DNA of 64,000 bases. Source: Nocardia kruczakiae NBRC 101016 (GTDB lineage Bacteria > Actinomycetota > Actinomycetes > Mycobacteriales > Mycobacteriaceae). Below the pieces are notes generated by a model, which saw nothing but the letters and a program-made list of their open reading frames with translations, was not told where the DNA came from and searched no databases. Of the stretch, positions 56,814 to 64,000 are shown one piece after another. Position 1 is the stretch's first letter; the number at the start of each line of letters is the position of its first letter. The position numbers and the translations under genes were made by a program. The stretch lies in NCBI RefSeq assembly GCF_001612965.1, contig NZ_BDBL01000020.1:1-64000 (forward strand). Direction: 5' to 3'.

Positions 56814-57312
56814 GCACGAGCCGCAGATCGACGACACCGCGTGGGTGGCGCCGACGGCCACGGTGATCGGCCGGGTGCGGCTGGGTGAACAGGTCAGCGT
56901 CTGGTACGGCGCGGTGATCCGCGGCGATCTGGAGGACATCGAGATCGGCGCCGGCACCAACATCCAGGACGGGTGCGTCCTGCACGCCGATCCCGGTTTC
57001 ACATTGCGGGTCGGCAGCGGAGTGTCGGTGGGCCACAACGCGATCCTGCACGGTTGCACGATCGGCGACGACGTTCTCGTCGGCATGGGCGCGACGGTCC
57101 TCAACGGCGCGGTGATCGGCGAGGGCAGCCTGATCGCCGCCAATGCCTTGATTCCCGAGGGGGCGACGATCCCGCCCGGCTCTCTGGTCGCGGGCGTACC
57201 GGGCAAGGTGCGGCGCGAACTCGGCGATGCCGAACGCGATCGCATCAAGCTCAACGCGGCGGTCTATCTGCACAATATGAGCACTCACCGCGAGACCGGC
57301 ACCCAGCTGTGA
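56794..57312 (+). CDS. Gamma-class carbonic anhydrase family protein
   Basis: A 172-residue left-handed beta-helix protein of hexapeptide repeats. Zinc-ligand His residues appear in GCVLHADPG and VGHNAILHGC, matching the gamma-carbonic anhydrase (YrdA/PaaY-like) group. The ATG at 56794 is preferred to 56782; both overlap the end of the GlxA gene. It could hydrate CO2 or be an inactive relative of the family. Function is not settled. Confidence 0.88.
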   Translation: MRIKLGEHEPQIDDTAWVAPTATVIGRVRLGEQVSVWYGAVIRGDLEDIEIGAGTNIQDGCVLHADPGFTLRVGSGVSVGHNAILHGCTIGDDVLVGMGATVLNGAVIGEGSLIAANALIPEGATIPPGSLVAGVPGKVRRELGDAERDRIKLNAAVYLHNMSTHRETGTQL

Positions 57313-57441
57313 GACGAGCCACACTGGTCAAGCGTCCAGGTTGATCTCTTGGTAGCATCGTCGCAGCATGTTCGCGGTCCGCGGCAGTGAATCATCGCCT
57401 CGGGCGGCGTACTGCGACGTGGGTATGCAGGAGGTTAGACG

Positions 57442-57621
57442 GTGTCGTACGAGCAGTCCGGTATGCACCGACCCAAGGGGCGGATCAGTGTGGCCGATAT
57501 CGCGGCCCAACCCGGTGGCATCGAGGCGCTACAGCGCCGGGTCCACGAATTACGTTCCAGCGGAAGCGATTTCGCCGCGAACGCGATAGAGCAGGAAATG
57601 GCCGCGTTCAATCTGCGGTGA
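57442..57621 (+). CDS. 59-residue protein of unknown function
   Basis: GTG 57442, preceded by GAGG (in CAGGAGG), opens 59 codons: VSYEQSGMHRPKGRISVADIAA, then PGGIEALQRRVHELR, and ends EQEMAAFNLR. Codon use is strongly GC-ending and the reading is free of stops, unlike random frames here. The product is soluble with a predicted helical C-terminal half. No family is recognised. It sits between the gamma-carbonic anhydrase and the TetR gene. It is too short for simple length cut-offs and may be missed by gene finders. Confidence 0.65.
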   Translation: MSYEQSGMHRPKGRISVADIAAQPGGIEALQRRVHELRSSGSDFAANAIEQEMAAFNLR

Positions 57622-57724
57622 GCGCGGGCGGTCGGGGACGTCGGTGGCGGTCCGGCGCGATGAGATAATGATCGTCAGCCTTCCGCATCGACGCGGTCCT
57701 TTCGCCGACTCGACTGGAGACCCC

Positions 57725-58345
57725 ATGCCCCCTGTTCCGTCCATCCTGGCCCGCATCCTCGAGAAGCCCCGCTCCGACGGTGAGCAGCTGCTCGAGAGCG
57801 CCCTGTCGGCCTTCCTGGACTTCGGGATCAAGCGCACCAGCATGGGTGAGATCGCGCGCCGCGCCGGCATCAGTCCCGCGACGCTGTATCGCCGCTTCGA
57901 ATCGAAGAACGATCTGGTCGAGGCGGTGAGCGTGCGCGAGGCGCAGCGCTTCGTCGCCGATATCGAACAGCGGGTCGGCAGTATCACCGACAACGAGGAT
58001 CAGCTGGTGGAGATCTTCGTCGTCTTCATCACCGCGCTCGCGCACAACGAGCTGCTGCAACGTCTGCTGCGCACCGAACCCGAGCTGATCCTGCCCCGAC
58101 TGACCACCGACGCCGGCCCGATCCTCGCGGTGGGCCGCGCCTATCTGGGCGACAAGCTGCGCGGATTGCAGAAGACCAACGCCGAGTTGGATTTCGACGC
58201 CGACCTCGTCGCCGAAATCATGGCCCGGCTGGCGCAATCGCTGGCGTTGACGCCCGACGGGCTGATCCCGCTCTCGGACGCGGAGGCCGCCCGCGTCTTC
58301 GCCCGGCGGACCTTGCTGCCGATGGTCGGCGGCCACACCGCCTGA
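57725..58345 (+). CDS. TetR-family transcriptional regulator
   Basis: A 206-residue regulator. The N-terminal helix-turn-helix (about 20-65: QLLESALSAFLDFGIKRTSMGEIARRAGISPATLYRRFESK) is clear; the C-terminal domain is a helical dimerisation and ligand-binding core of the usual size. Start ATG 57725. It is convergent with the DNA methyltransferase gene. Its target is not evident; no palindrome typical of autoregulation was found in 57622-57724. Confidence 0.9.
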   Translation: MPPVPSILARILEKPRSDGEQLLESALSAFLDFGIKRTSMGEIARRAGISPATLYRRFESKNDLVEAVSVREAQRFVADIEQRVGSITDNEDQLVEIFVVFITALAHNELLQRLLRTEPELILPRLTTDAGPILAVGRAYLGDKLRGLQKTNAELDFDADLVAEIMARLAQSLALTPDGLIPLSDAEAARVFARRTLLPMVGGHTA

Positions 58346-58361
58346 CCGCCTCCGGGCGGGC

Positions 58362-60308
58362 CTACCCGGTCTCGCCGAGCCCGAACGCCGCTCCCACTCG
58401 CCTATCGAGCAGCGCGGCATCGGGTTCGGCACCGCCGTTCGCCAGTTCGCGAGCCAGATCGGTGAGCTGCTGTCCCGCATCGGTATTCGGGTCGGGCAAC
58501 GGAAGCCGGGTGACATACTGCGTGATCCACCGTCGCCGCCCGGCATAGAGCCGATTTCCGCACACGGCATCGTAGAACCGCAGCCCGAGCGTCGAATTGG
58601 CCACTCCCATCAGCAAATAGGCGATCCGCTCGTCGCCGATATCGGCCAGCGACATCCAGTAGCAGTCCCCGTTCACCACCGCACCGCTGCGATCGAGCGC
58701 GAACCGCGGCGCCACACTGATATCCGGAAACACCACCTTCGGCCGGCACCACAGATGCGGCCGCTGCGGCACCCAGATCTCGAACCACTCCCGCCCGGTG
58801 CCGGTGAGGTACTCCCGAGCGGCCAGAGCGTCTTTGTGCTGAGCGAAATACGCTGCGGCACGCGGATATTCGTTCAAATCGATCGGTGTGCGGCACGAAC
58901 AGGAAGCATCGTAGGGATACAGCACGCGGGTATCGTGGGCGCGGTCGATGCGCCACGGAACGAGATCGTGGTGAGTCAACAACCCCTGGAGCAGTTCGGG
59001 CTCCGGACAGCAGGGCCGATCCTCCCATTGATCCGAGATGAAGACTCGATCCGCATTCGTCTTGATTCCCACCCTGATGCGCGCGACCTCACCGAACGTG
59101 CGCCACGTGCCGGCGGCGATTCGCGCCAACCATTCATCCGTATCCGGTCGCGACATGCGCCACGGAGTAGCGGGATCGAAAGTGCGCCGCGGGTCGATCG
59201 GCGCCGCCTGCCCAGTCATCCCGGATTCATCCTCATGCTCGCGGCCGATCACGATGCTGCGATGCACCGGAACACCACCGGCATGTCGACTCGCGCCCGG
59301 ATTCCCGCTTCGGCCTGTGTTGTCGTGTGCACCGGTCCACAGTGTTCCGGTCTCCACCGCAATGCGGCGCCCGGCGTGTTCGACCACGGAATCGGCCGGG
59401 CCGACCAAGGCATCGAACAGGTTGGCATCGCGTGCCGGTGCGCGCTCGGACTCGTAGGCAGTGACAAACCGGCAGGTCCGCTGCTCGTGCCCGCGCACAG
59501 CGATCGTCACCGCGGGTAGCACCGCCGCCTCGAACAGCCGAGTATCGCCGAGGTCGTAGAGCTCCACCGGCGTCAGCTCCGCATACAGCAGCGCCCGCAG
59601 ATTCGCCCCCGCCTTCGTACTGAGAAACCGGTTGGCGCACAGCAGACCCAGCACTCCGCCGGGCCGCAACAACCGCGGAATCGTCGCGACGAACGGATGG
59701 GTCAAATCGATACGTCCCGACAGCCCGAACTGCTTGCTCAGCAGCTGCGCCGTCGCGCCGCCCAGCTGCTGAGTCCGCACATACGGCGGGTTCGTGATCA
59801 CGGCGTCGAAGTGCGCGTCGGCCAACTCGGTTGCGGCACAGAGGAAATCACCCACCCGCCAATCGATCACGATACGATTCGACGTCGGCGTGGTATCCGC
59901 AGCATCGAAACATGCATCGACCGCGTCCGGCACCCGCGATTCGGCGGCGCCCTCCTCCGGCCAGACCTGCGGCGGGCTCCTGAATCGGCTGTTCCATGAC
60001 ACTCCCCTGGCCCGAGCTTCGTGAACCGCCGCGGCATTCAGGTCGTACCCCACCAGATGCAAAGAGGTACCCGGAAAGCGTTGCGCCGCAATGTATGCCA
60101 CCGCCGACAACAACTCACCGTCCCCACAGGCGGGGTCGAGCACCGACAATTCACGTCCCGGCCGCACATGCGCGAGCATCCGCTCCGCGAGAAACTCCGC
60201 CAACCGCGGCGGCGTGTAATGCCGCCCGTGCCGTTTCCGCGCCCCACCCCCGCCCGGCTCCCGTCCCGCCCGGCGGTCTGCTGCTGGCCGCTCCCGCCCG
60301 CCGCGCAT
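58362..60308 (-). CDS. Solitary N6-adenine DNA methyltransferase (Eco57I/TaqI-like)
   Basis: A 648-residue class I methyltransferase. Motif I VLDPACGDGELLSAVAY, motif IV VITNPPYVRTQQ and FLSTKAGANLRALLY place it among Eco57I/TaqI-type N6-adenine enzymes. A C-terminal target-recognition region follows (RHLWCRP-like PHLWCRPKVVFPDIS, GVANSTLGLRFYDAV, WITQYVTRLPLP). The N-terminus is very Arg/Gly-rich (about 1-30) before GRHYTPPRLAEFLAERML. The frame stays open 23 codons upstream of ATG 60308 without a start codon, so an older or longer N-terminus is possible. No restriction nuclease gene is adjacent. Base composition looks slightly lower in GC than its neighbours. Confidence 0.83.
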   Translation of the reverse strand: MRGGRERPAADRRAGREPGGGGARKRHGRHYTPPRLAEFLAERMLAHVRPGRELSVLDPACGDGELLSAVAYIAAQRFPGTSLHLVGYDLNAAAVHEARARGVSWNSRFRSPPQVWPEEGAAESRVPDAVDACFDAADTTPTSNRIVIDWRVGDFLCAATELADAHFDAVITNPPYVRTQQLGGATAQLLSKQFGLSGRIDLTHPFVATIPRLLRPGGVLGLLCANRFLSTKAGANLRALLYAELTPVELYDLGDTRLFEAAVLPAVTIAVRGHEQRTCRFVTAYESERAPARDANLFDALVGPADSVVEHAGRRIAVETGTLWTGAHDNTGRSGNPGASRHAGGVPVHRSIVIGREHEDESGMTGQAAPIDPRRTFDPATPWRMSRPDTDEWLARIAAGTWRTFGEVARIRVGIKTNADRVFISDQWEDRPCCPEPELLQGLLTHHDLVPWRIDRAHDTRVLYPYDASCSCRTPIDLNEYPRAAAYFAQHKDALAAREYLTGTGREWFEIWVPQRPHLWCRPKVVFPDISVAPRFALDRSGAVVNGDCYWMSLADIGDERIAYLLMGVANSTLGLRFYDAVCGNRLYAGRRRWITQYVTRLPLPDPNTDAGQQLTDLARELANGGAEPDAALLDRRVGAAFGLGETG

Positions 60309-60520
60309 GTCCGCATTGTGCCTGCTGCGAGCACAAATGTGGGCGAACTCGACGTATCGCGCCCCGAAGGTCAGCCTCTACCGGCGCGATCAAGACGACC
60401 TGCGGCGTTGCCGTAGCGGTACGAGTCGTCCGTGGTCGCGCTGCGCGATCTCGGATTGGAAGCTCATGAAAACAAGATACGGCTGGACAGCACGCGGTGC
60501 TACGGCGTGCTACCCCGCAC

Positions 60521-62215
60521 TCACCGGCGTTGGACGCGCTCCTCCGGCGGGCCGACCGCTCCCCGCTGACGCAGGTAGGTCTCCAAGGCGTCCAGGTCGG
60601 TCGGGCCGACGGTCGTGTCCGTTCCCCGCGTGAACACCGCGAATCCGTCGCCGCCGGAGGCGAGGAAGTTGTTGGTGGTCACCCGGTAGGTCGCGACCGG
60701 ATTCACGGGCCGGTCGCCGATGCGGACGGAGTCGGCGATCACCTTGTGCCCAGGCGCGGCCTTGTCGTCGTAGGCGTAGGAGATGCCCGCGACCGAGAGC
60801 ACGGCCGGTTTGCTCTTGTTGTCCCACTGCTGTTCCAGCAGATCCATGATCTGGCGGCCGGTCAGGGTGACGGTGACGACCTGATTGCCGAACGGTTGCG
60901 TCTCGTAGATGCTGCCGTAGGTGATCGGCCCGGGACCGATATCGGCGCGCACCCCGCCCGGATTCATGAACGCCGCCACGGCTTGCGCCGACTCGTGGGT
61001 GACGTCGAGCATCGCATCGGCGATCACCGCACCGAGGGGGGATTCACCGCCACCGCGATCGCTGCGCGTCAGTGGCGCCGTGGCGGTGCCCACGACCCGT
61101 TGCGCACGCGGCGCCGCCTGAGCGGAGAAGAACCCGATCAGCTGGTCGACCGCCGGATCGGGAGCGACATCGCGCGTGACCACCCGGTTCACCGCGTGCG
61201 CGGACACCTTCCCCTGGTCGAACCGCAGTGTGACGTCGGTGATCAGGCGGCCGTAGGACGCGGCCTGGGTCACGAGCTTGCCGTCGAATTCGCAGTTGTA
61301 GGCCTGATGGCTGTGCCCGGTGAGCAGCACCTGAACGGCAGGATCCGTATGCGCCGCCAATGCCGGCACATCGGGACTGATGTCGGCACAACCGTTGTAG
61401 TCGGTGGTCTTCGCCGGTGTTCCCTGGGCGCCGCCATCGTGCACCAGGGCGACAACGGTTTCCGCACCGGCCTGTTTCATGGCAGGCACGTACTTGTTGA
61501 TCGCCTCGGCCTCCTCGCCGAAGGTGTAGCCGCGAATGCCTTCGGGGAAAACGAGATTCACCGTATCCGGCGTCACCACACCGACCACGCCGATCTTGTG
61601 CCCGCCGACCGTCAGCATCGTCCACGGCCGCACCCCCGCCGGCGGCTCACCGCGGGAGTCGGTGAGATTGGCGGCGAGGAAATCGAACCGCGCACCCGTG
61701 AACGGCTCCCCCGGGGAGCATCCGTCGAGCGCACAACCGCCCGCCCGCAACCGCCTCAGCTCGGCGACCCCGTGGTCGAGCTCATGATTACCCACCGCCG
61801 ACGCCGCGACCCCCACCTGATTCAGGAAGTCGATCGTCGGCTCGTCGTGGAACAGCGACGACACCAGCGGACTCGCCCCGATATTGTCCCCCGCCGACAC
61901 CACCGCACTGTCCGGATACGCCGCACGCAACCGCTGCAGATGGGTGGCCAGATACGCCGCCCCACCCGCGGTGTACTCCCCCGCCCGTCCGTTGCTCGCC
62001 TCCGGCGGTTCCAGATTGCCGTGCAGATCGTTGAACCCGAACAGATGCACCTCACCGGGCTGCGCCGACGGGAGGTCACCGGTGGACACCAGAGGTATCG
62101 CGCCCTGATGCGCGGTGTCGCTGCTCCCGCATCCGGACAGTGCGACCAGACTCATCGCGACGACGCCACCGGCCGCCATGCGCCGCAGAACACCCATACC
62201 GTCAGACTCTGACAT
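60521..62215 (-). CDS. Lipoprotein 5'-nucleotidase/metallophosphatase (UshA family)
   Basis: A 564-residue exported enzyme. The signal segment VVAMSLVALSGC ends in a lipobox. The metallophosphatase domain has FGFNDLHGNLEP, SAGDNIGASP, AVGNHELDHG and LLTGHSHQAYNC; the C-terminal 5'-nucleotidase domain has NPGGVRADIGPGPITYG, YETQPFGNQVVTVTLTG and TNNFLASGGDGF. It cleaves nucleotides or related phosphate esters outside the cell. The stretch 60309-60520 downstream, before the methyltransferase gene, holds no gene that can be supported. Confidence 0.93.
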   Translation of the reverse strand: MSESDGMGVLRRMAAGGVVAMSLVALSGCGSSDTAHQGAIPLVSTGDLPSAQPGEVHLFGFNDLHGNLEPPEASNGRAGEYTAGGAAYLATHLQRLRAAYPDSAVVSAGDNIGASPLVSSLFHDEPTIDFLNQVGVAASAVGNHELDHGVAELRRLRAGGCALDGCSPGEPFTGARFDFLAANLTDSRGEPPAGVRPWTMLTVGGHKIGVVGVVTPDTVNLVFPEGIRGYTFGEEAEAINKYVPAMKQAGAETVVALVHDGGAQGTPAKTTDYNGCADISPDVPALAAHTDPAVQVLLTGHSHQAYNCEFDGKLVTQAASYGRLITDVTLRFDQGKVSAHAVNRVVTRDVAPDPAVDQLIGFFSAQAAPRAQRVVGTATAPLTRSDRGGGESPLGAVIADAMLDVTHESAQAVAAFMNPGGVRADIGPGPITYGSIYETQPFGNQVVTVTLTGRQIMDLLEQQWDNKSKPAVLSVAGISYAYDDKAAPGHKVIADSVRIGDRPVNPVATYRVTTNNFLASGGDGFAVFTRGTDTTVGPTDLDALETYLRQRGAVGPPEERVQRR

Positions 62216-62300
62216 ACCGGAACGTCCCGGAAACGACGGTTCGGTGAACTCTGCTGTCGCCCTGCACTTCGCGGTCCCGGAACGGCCGATCGTACGCCCC

Positions 62301-63542
62301 TCAACTCACGGTGATCGGCAACGTCTCCCAGCCCCGCACCGTCGAGGTCGACGACAAGGTGATGTTGTCCCAGTCGACGTCCCAGGTCGGGAAGCGGCGC
62401 AACAGTTCCTCCAGCGCCACGCGGCCCTCGAGCCGGGCCAGCGCCGCGCCCAGGCAGAAGTGGGTGCCGAGGCCGAAGGTGCGCAGGTTGCTGATCTTGC
62501 GGTGGATGTCGAACCGCTCGGGGCTGTCCCAGCGTTCCTCGTCACGGTTCGCCGAAGCGACCAGCAGCATCATCGCGCTACCGGCGGGCACGGTGGTCCC
62601 GTAGAGCTCCACATCTTTCCTGACGTAGCGGCCGATGGCGTGCCCGGTGGGCTCGAATCGCAGCGTCTCCTCGATCGCGTTCGGGATCAGGCTCGGATCG
62701 GCGACGAGCTCGGCGCGCTGTTCGGGATGACGAGCGAGCAGTGCCCCCAGCCAGCCGATCAGCCTGGCGGTGGTCTCGTTGCCGGCTCCCGCGACGACCG
62801 AGACGTAGGTCAGGATCTCGTCGCGCGTCAGCGTCCGCGTCACGCCCTCGGTGTCGACGAATTCCGCGCGCATCAACTCGGTCATCAGATCGTCGGACGG
62901 ATTGTCGGCGCGCCAGTCGATGTATTGCGCGAACTGCTCCGCATCCGGAATCGCCTTGTCGGAGATCTGCATCCCCTGTCCGGGTTCGGTGCGCAGCGCG
63001 CTGTCGGCCTTGTCGCGCACGGTCTGCTGATCGGCCTCCGGGATGCCGAGCAGCATGCCGATCACGCGCATCGGCACCTCGTTCGCGAACGCGGTCATCA
63101 GATCGAACTGATCTTTCCCGGCGAGCCGGTCCAGCGACCGGCGGCACAGGTCGCGGATCTGCGGCTCCAGCGACATCACCCGCCGCGGCGTGAACACCCG
63201 CTTGAGCAGCGCGCGATGGATGTCGTGCGCGGGCGGATCCTCCATCAGCAACGTGCCCGGCGGAATCTCGATCCCCGCCTGGATGATCTCCAGGATCGGC
63301 CCCCGCGACGACGAGTATGTCTCCCAGTCGAGCAGCGCCGGATCGATATCCGACGCGCGGCTGAGGGCATAGAAGTCATGCTTCTCGTTGTAGTAGAGCG
63401 GCGCTTCCGCCCGCATCCGCCGATAGATCGGGTAGGGATCCTTGGCGATCTCGCGGTCGAACGGGTCCCAGTAGACCGCGTCGGCGCTATCGGGCGCGGG
63501 GGCGTCGTCGAGTGCTGTGGCAGGGCTAGGCGTGTCAGGCAT
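62301..63542 (-). CDS. Cytochrome P450
   Basis: A 413-residue P450 without a membrane anchor, as in bacteria. The heme-thiolate motif FGLGTHFCLGAALARLEGR carries the axial Cys, the I-helix has VVAGAGNETTARL, and the ExxR motif is in IEETLRFEPTG. The N-terminus begins MPDTPSPATAL at ATG 63542, and upstream family-like sequence is absent. It has a DPPAHDIHRALLKRVF block typical of CYP105/125/159-like actinobacterial P450s. No ferredoxin gene is adjacent. An A/T-rich stretch with candidate promoter elements lies at 63543-63600. Confidence 0.95.
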   Translation of the reverse strand: MPDTPSPATALDDAPAPDSADAVYWDPFDREIAKDPYPIYRRMRAEAPLYYNEKHDFYALSRASDIDPALLDWETYSSSRGPILEIIQAGIEIPPGTLLMEDPPAHDIHRALLKRVFTPRRVMSLEPQIRDLCRRSLDRLAGKDQFDLMTAFANEVPMRVIGMLLGIPEADQQTVRDKADSALRTEPGQGMQISDKAIPDAEQFAQYIDWRADNPSDDLMTELMRAEFVDTEGVTRTLTRDEILTYVSVVAGAGNETTARLIGWLGALLARHPEQRAELVADPSLIPNAIEETLRFEPTGHAIGRYVRKDVELYGTTVPAGSAMMLLVASANRDEERWDSPERFDIHRKISNLRTFGLGTHFCLGAALARLEGRVALEELLRRFPTWDVDWDNITLSSTSTVRGWETLPITVS

Positions 63543-64000
63543 GCAAGCATTCTCTCTCAATGAGAATAAGAATTCCATAGCAGAGAATATCGATACCTCC
63601 CGTGAGGCGATTGCCGATGGCAAGGACTCCGGCTCTGTCGGCCGGTGGGCGGCCGTTCCGAGGCAATGCGATGCTCCGAGCAGCCGGCGACGAAGGTTCC
63701 TCGGTGTCGGCTTCGACTGCAAGCATCGGGCTCACACCCGCGCGGGACACCGATCAGCTGTATCGACCGGGCGCTGCCGACTGGTCGCCTGGCACGCAGG
63801 GCATCGCCCGGCGGTGACGCCGTGCCGTCCACCGACCAGCTGGAACGCCGAGCCGGACCAGGACCGCACGCATCCATCGAGCGATCAACTCGAGCCCACA
63901 TTCCGTCCGGTCGGAATCTGTTGTCTCATCTCACTTTTCGATCGAAAATCCCCGCCGTAGCAGCCCACCAGCGACGACGCCGCGAAAGCCTTTGCAGCGC
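63543..64000. other. Non-coding region upstream of the P450 gene
   Basis: About 460 bases without a supportable gene. The first 60 bases are unusually A/T-rich for the window (CAATGAGAATAAGAATTCC) and probably hold the P450 promoter. The rest has no recognised gene, RNA or repeat; the window ends before the next gene. Confidence 0.6.

Noticed and set aside
60309..60480. A 25-codon minus-strand frame (MSFQSEIAQ...) as the methyltransferase N-terminus
   Set aside because: It is in the same frame, but two stop codons separate it from the methyltransferase and it has no ribosome site.
63548..63570. A/T-rich AATGAGAATAAGAATT as a Fur-like or IdeR-like site
   Set aside because: It has too little symmetry and does not match the IdeR consensus. 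It is more likely part of a promoter.

Overview
The window is high-GC actinobacterial DNA (about 68-70% by eye, many GTG starts) and most likely comes from Nocardia or a close relative in the Mycobacteriales. The gene order largely follows, from memory, the Mycobacterium tuberculosis stretch Rv2215 to Rv2236c: sucB/dlaT, a TIGR01777 epimerase, lipA, DUF4191, RDD, glnA1, glnE, panB, a Hip1/CaeA-type peptidase, glnA2, a CHAD protein, RNase H/phosphatase, a zinc-ribbon protein, Nif3, CobC-like, ptpA, SURF1 and cobD. No insertion sequence, CRISPR array, tRNA or prophage was recognised.

1-6.7 kb holds the end of the 2-oxoglutarate dehydrogenase E2 gene, an epimerase, a GNAT acetyltransferase where lipB is expected, lipA, an EF-G-like GTPase with altered GTPase motifs, and a DUF4191 membrane protein. 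6.9-12.5 kb is an apparent insertion between the DUF4191 and RDD genes. It is a catabolic cluster (homogentisate-dioxygenase-like cupin, alpha/beta hydrolase, IclR regulator, aldehyde dehydrogenase) with a shared candidate operator. It ends in a scar where the 5' halves of an aldo/keto reductase gene and a divergent regulator gene were lost together. 12.5-32.5 kb is the nitrogen-assimilation region: glnA1 with a GlnR box, glnE and glnA2. Between glnA1 and glnE lie an MpaB-type oxygenase, a secreted hydrolase/peptidase pair, a lipase, a second-type lumazine synthase, a lipoprotein metallopeptidase and a DUF2156 protein preceded by a coupled 26-codon leader ORF. The glnA2-peptidase-panB block is inverted relative to M. 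tuberculosis.

32.5-44.7 kb is accessory: an APH-fold kinase, a lipoprotein, proline iminopeptidase and CHAD chain, a frameshifted quinone-oxidoreductase-like gene next to a MerR gene, an RNB ribonuclease, an SDR/SnoaL pair, a free Clp N-domain protein, RNase P RNA on the minus strand and a lactate 2-monooxygenase. 44.7-52.7 kb returns to the conserved order, including the RNase H/phosphatase fusion, Nif3, CobC-like, PtpA, SURF1 and CobD. PtkA, expected between CobC and PtpA, is absent.

52.8-64 kb carries an ECF41 sigma factor, alanine dehydrogenase, a metallo-beta-lactamase-fold protein divergent from a GlxA-type regulator, a gamma-carbonic anhydrase, an unannotated 59-residue protein, a TetR regulator, a stand-alone N6-adenine DNA methyltransferase, a lipoprotein 5'-nucleotidase and a cytochrome P450.

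The features most likely to be new biology are the IclR-controlled ring-cleavage cluster with its deletion scar, the coupled leader ORF before the DUF2156 gene, the missing lipB, and the solitary methyltransferase. Family names were assigned by recognising motifs; no search was run.
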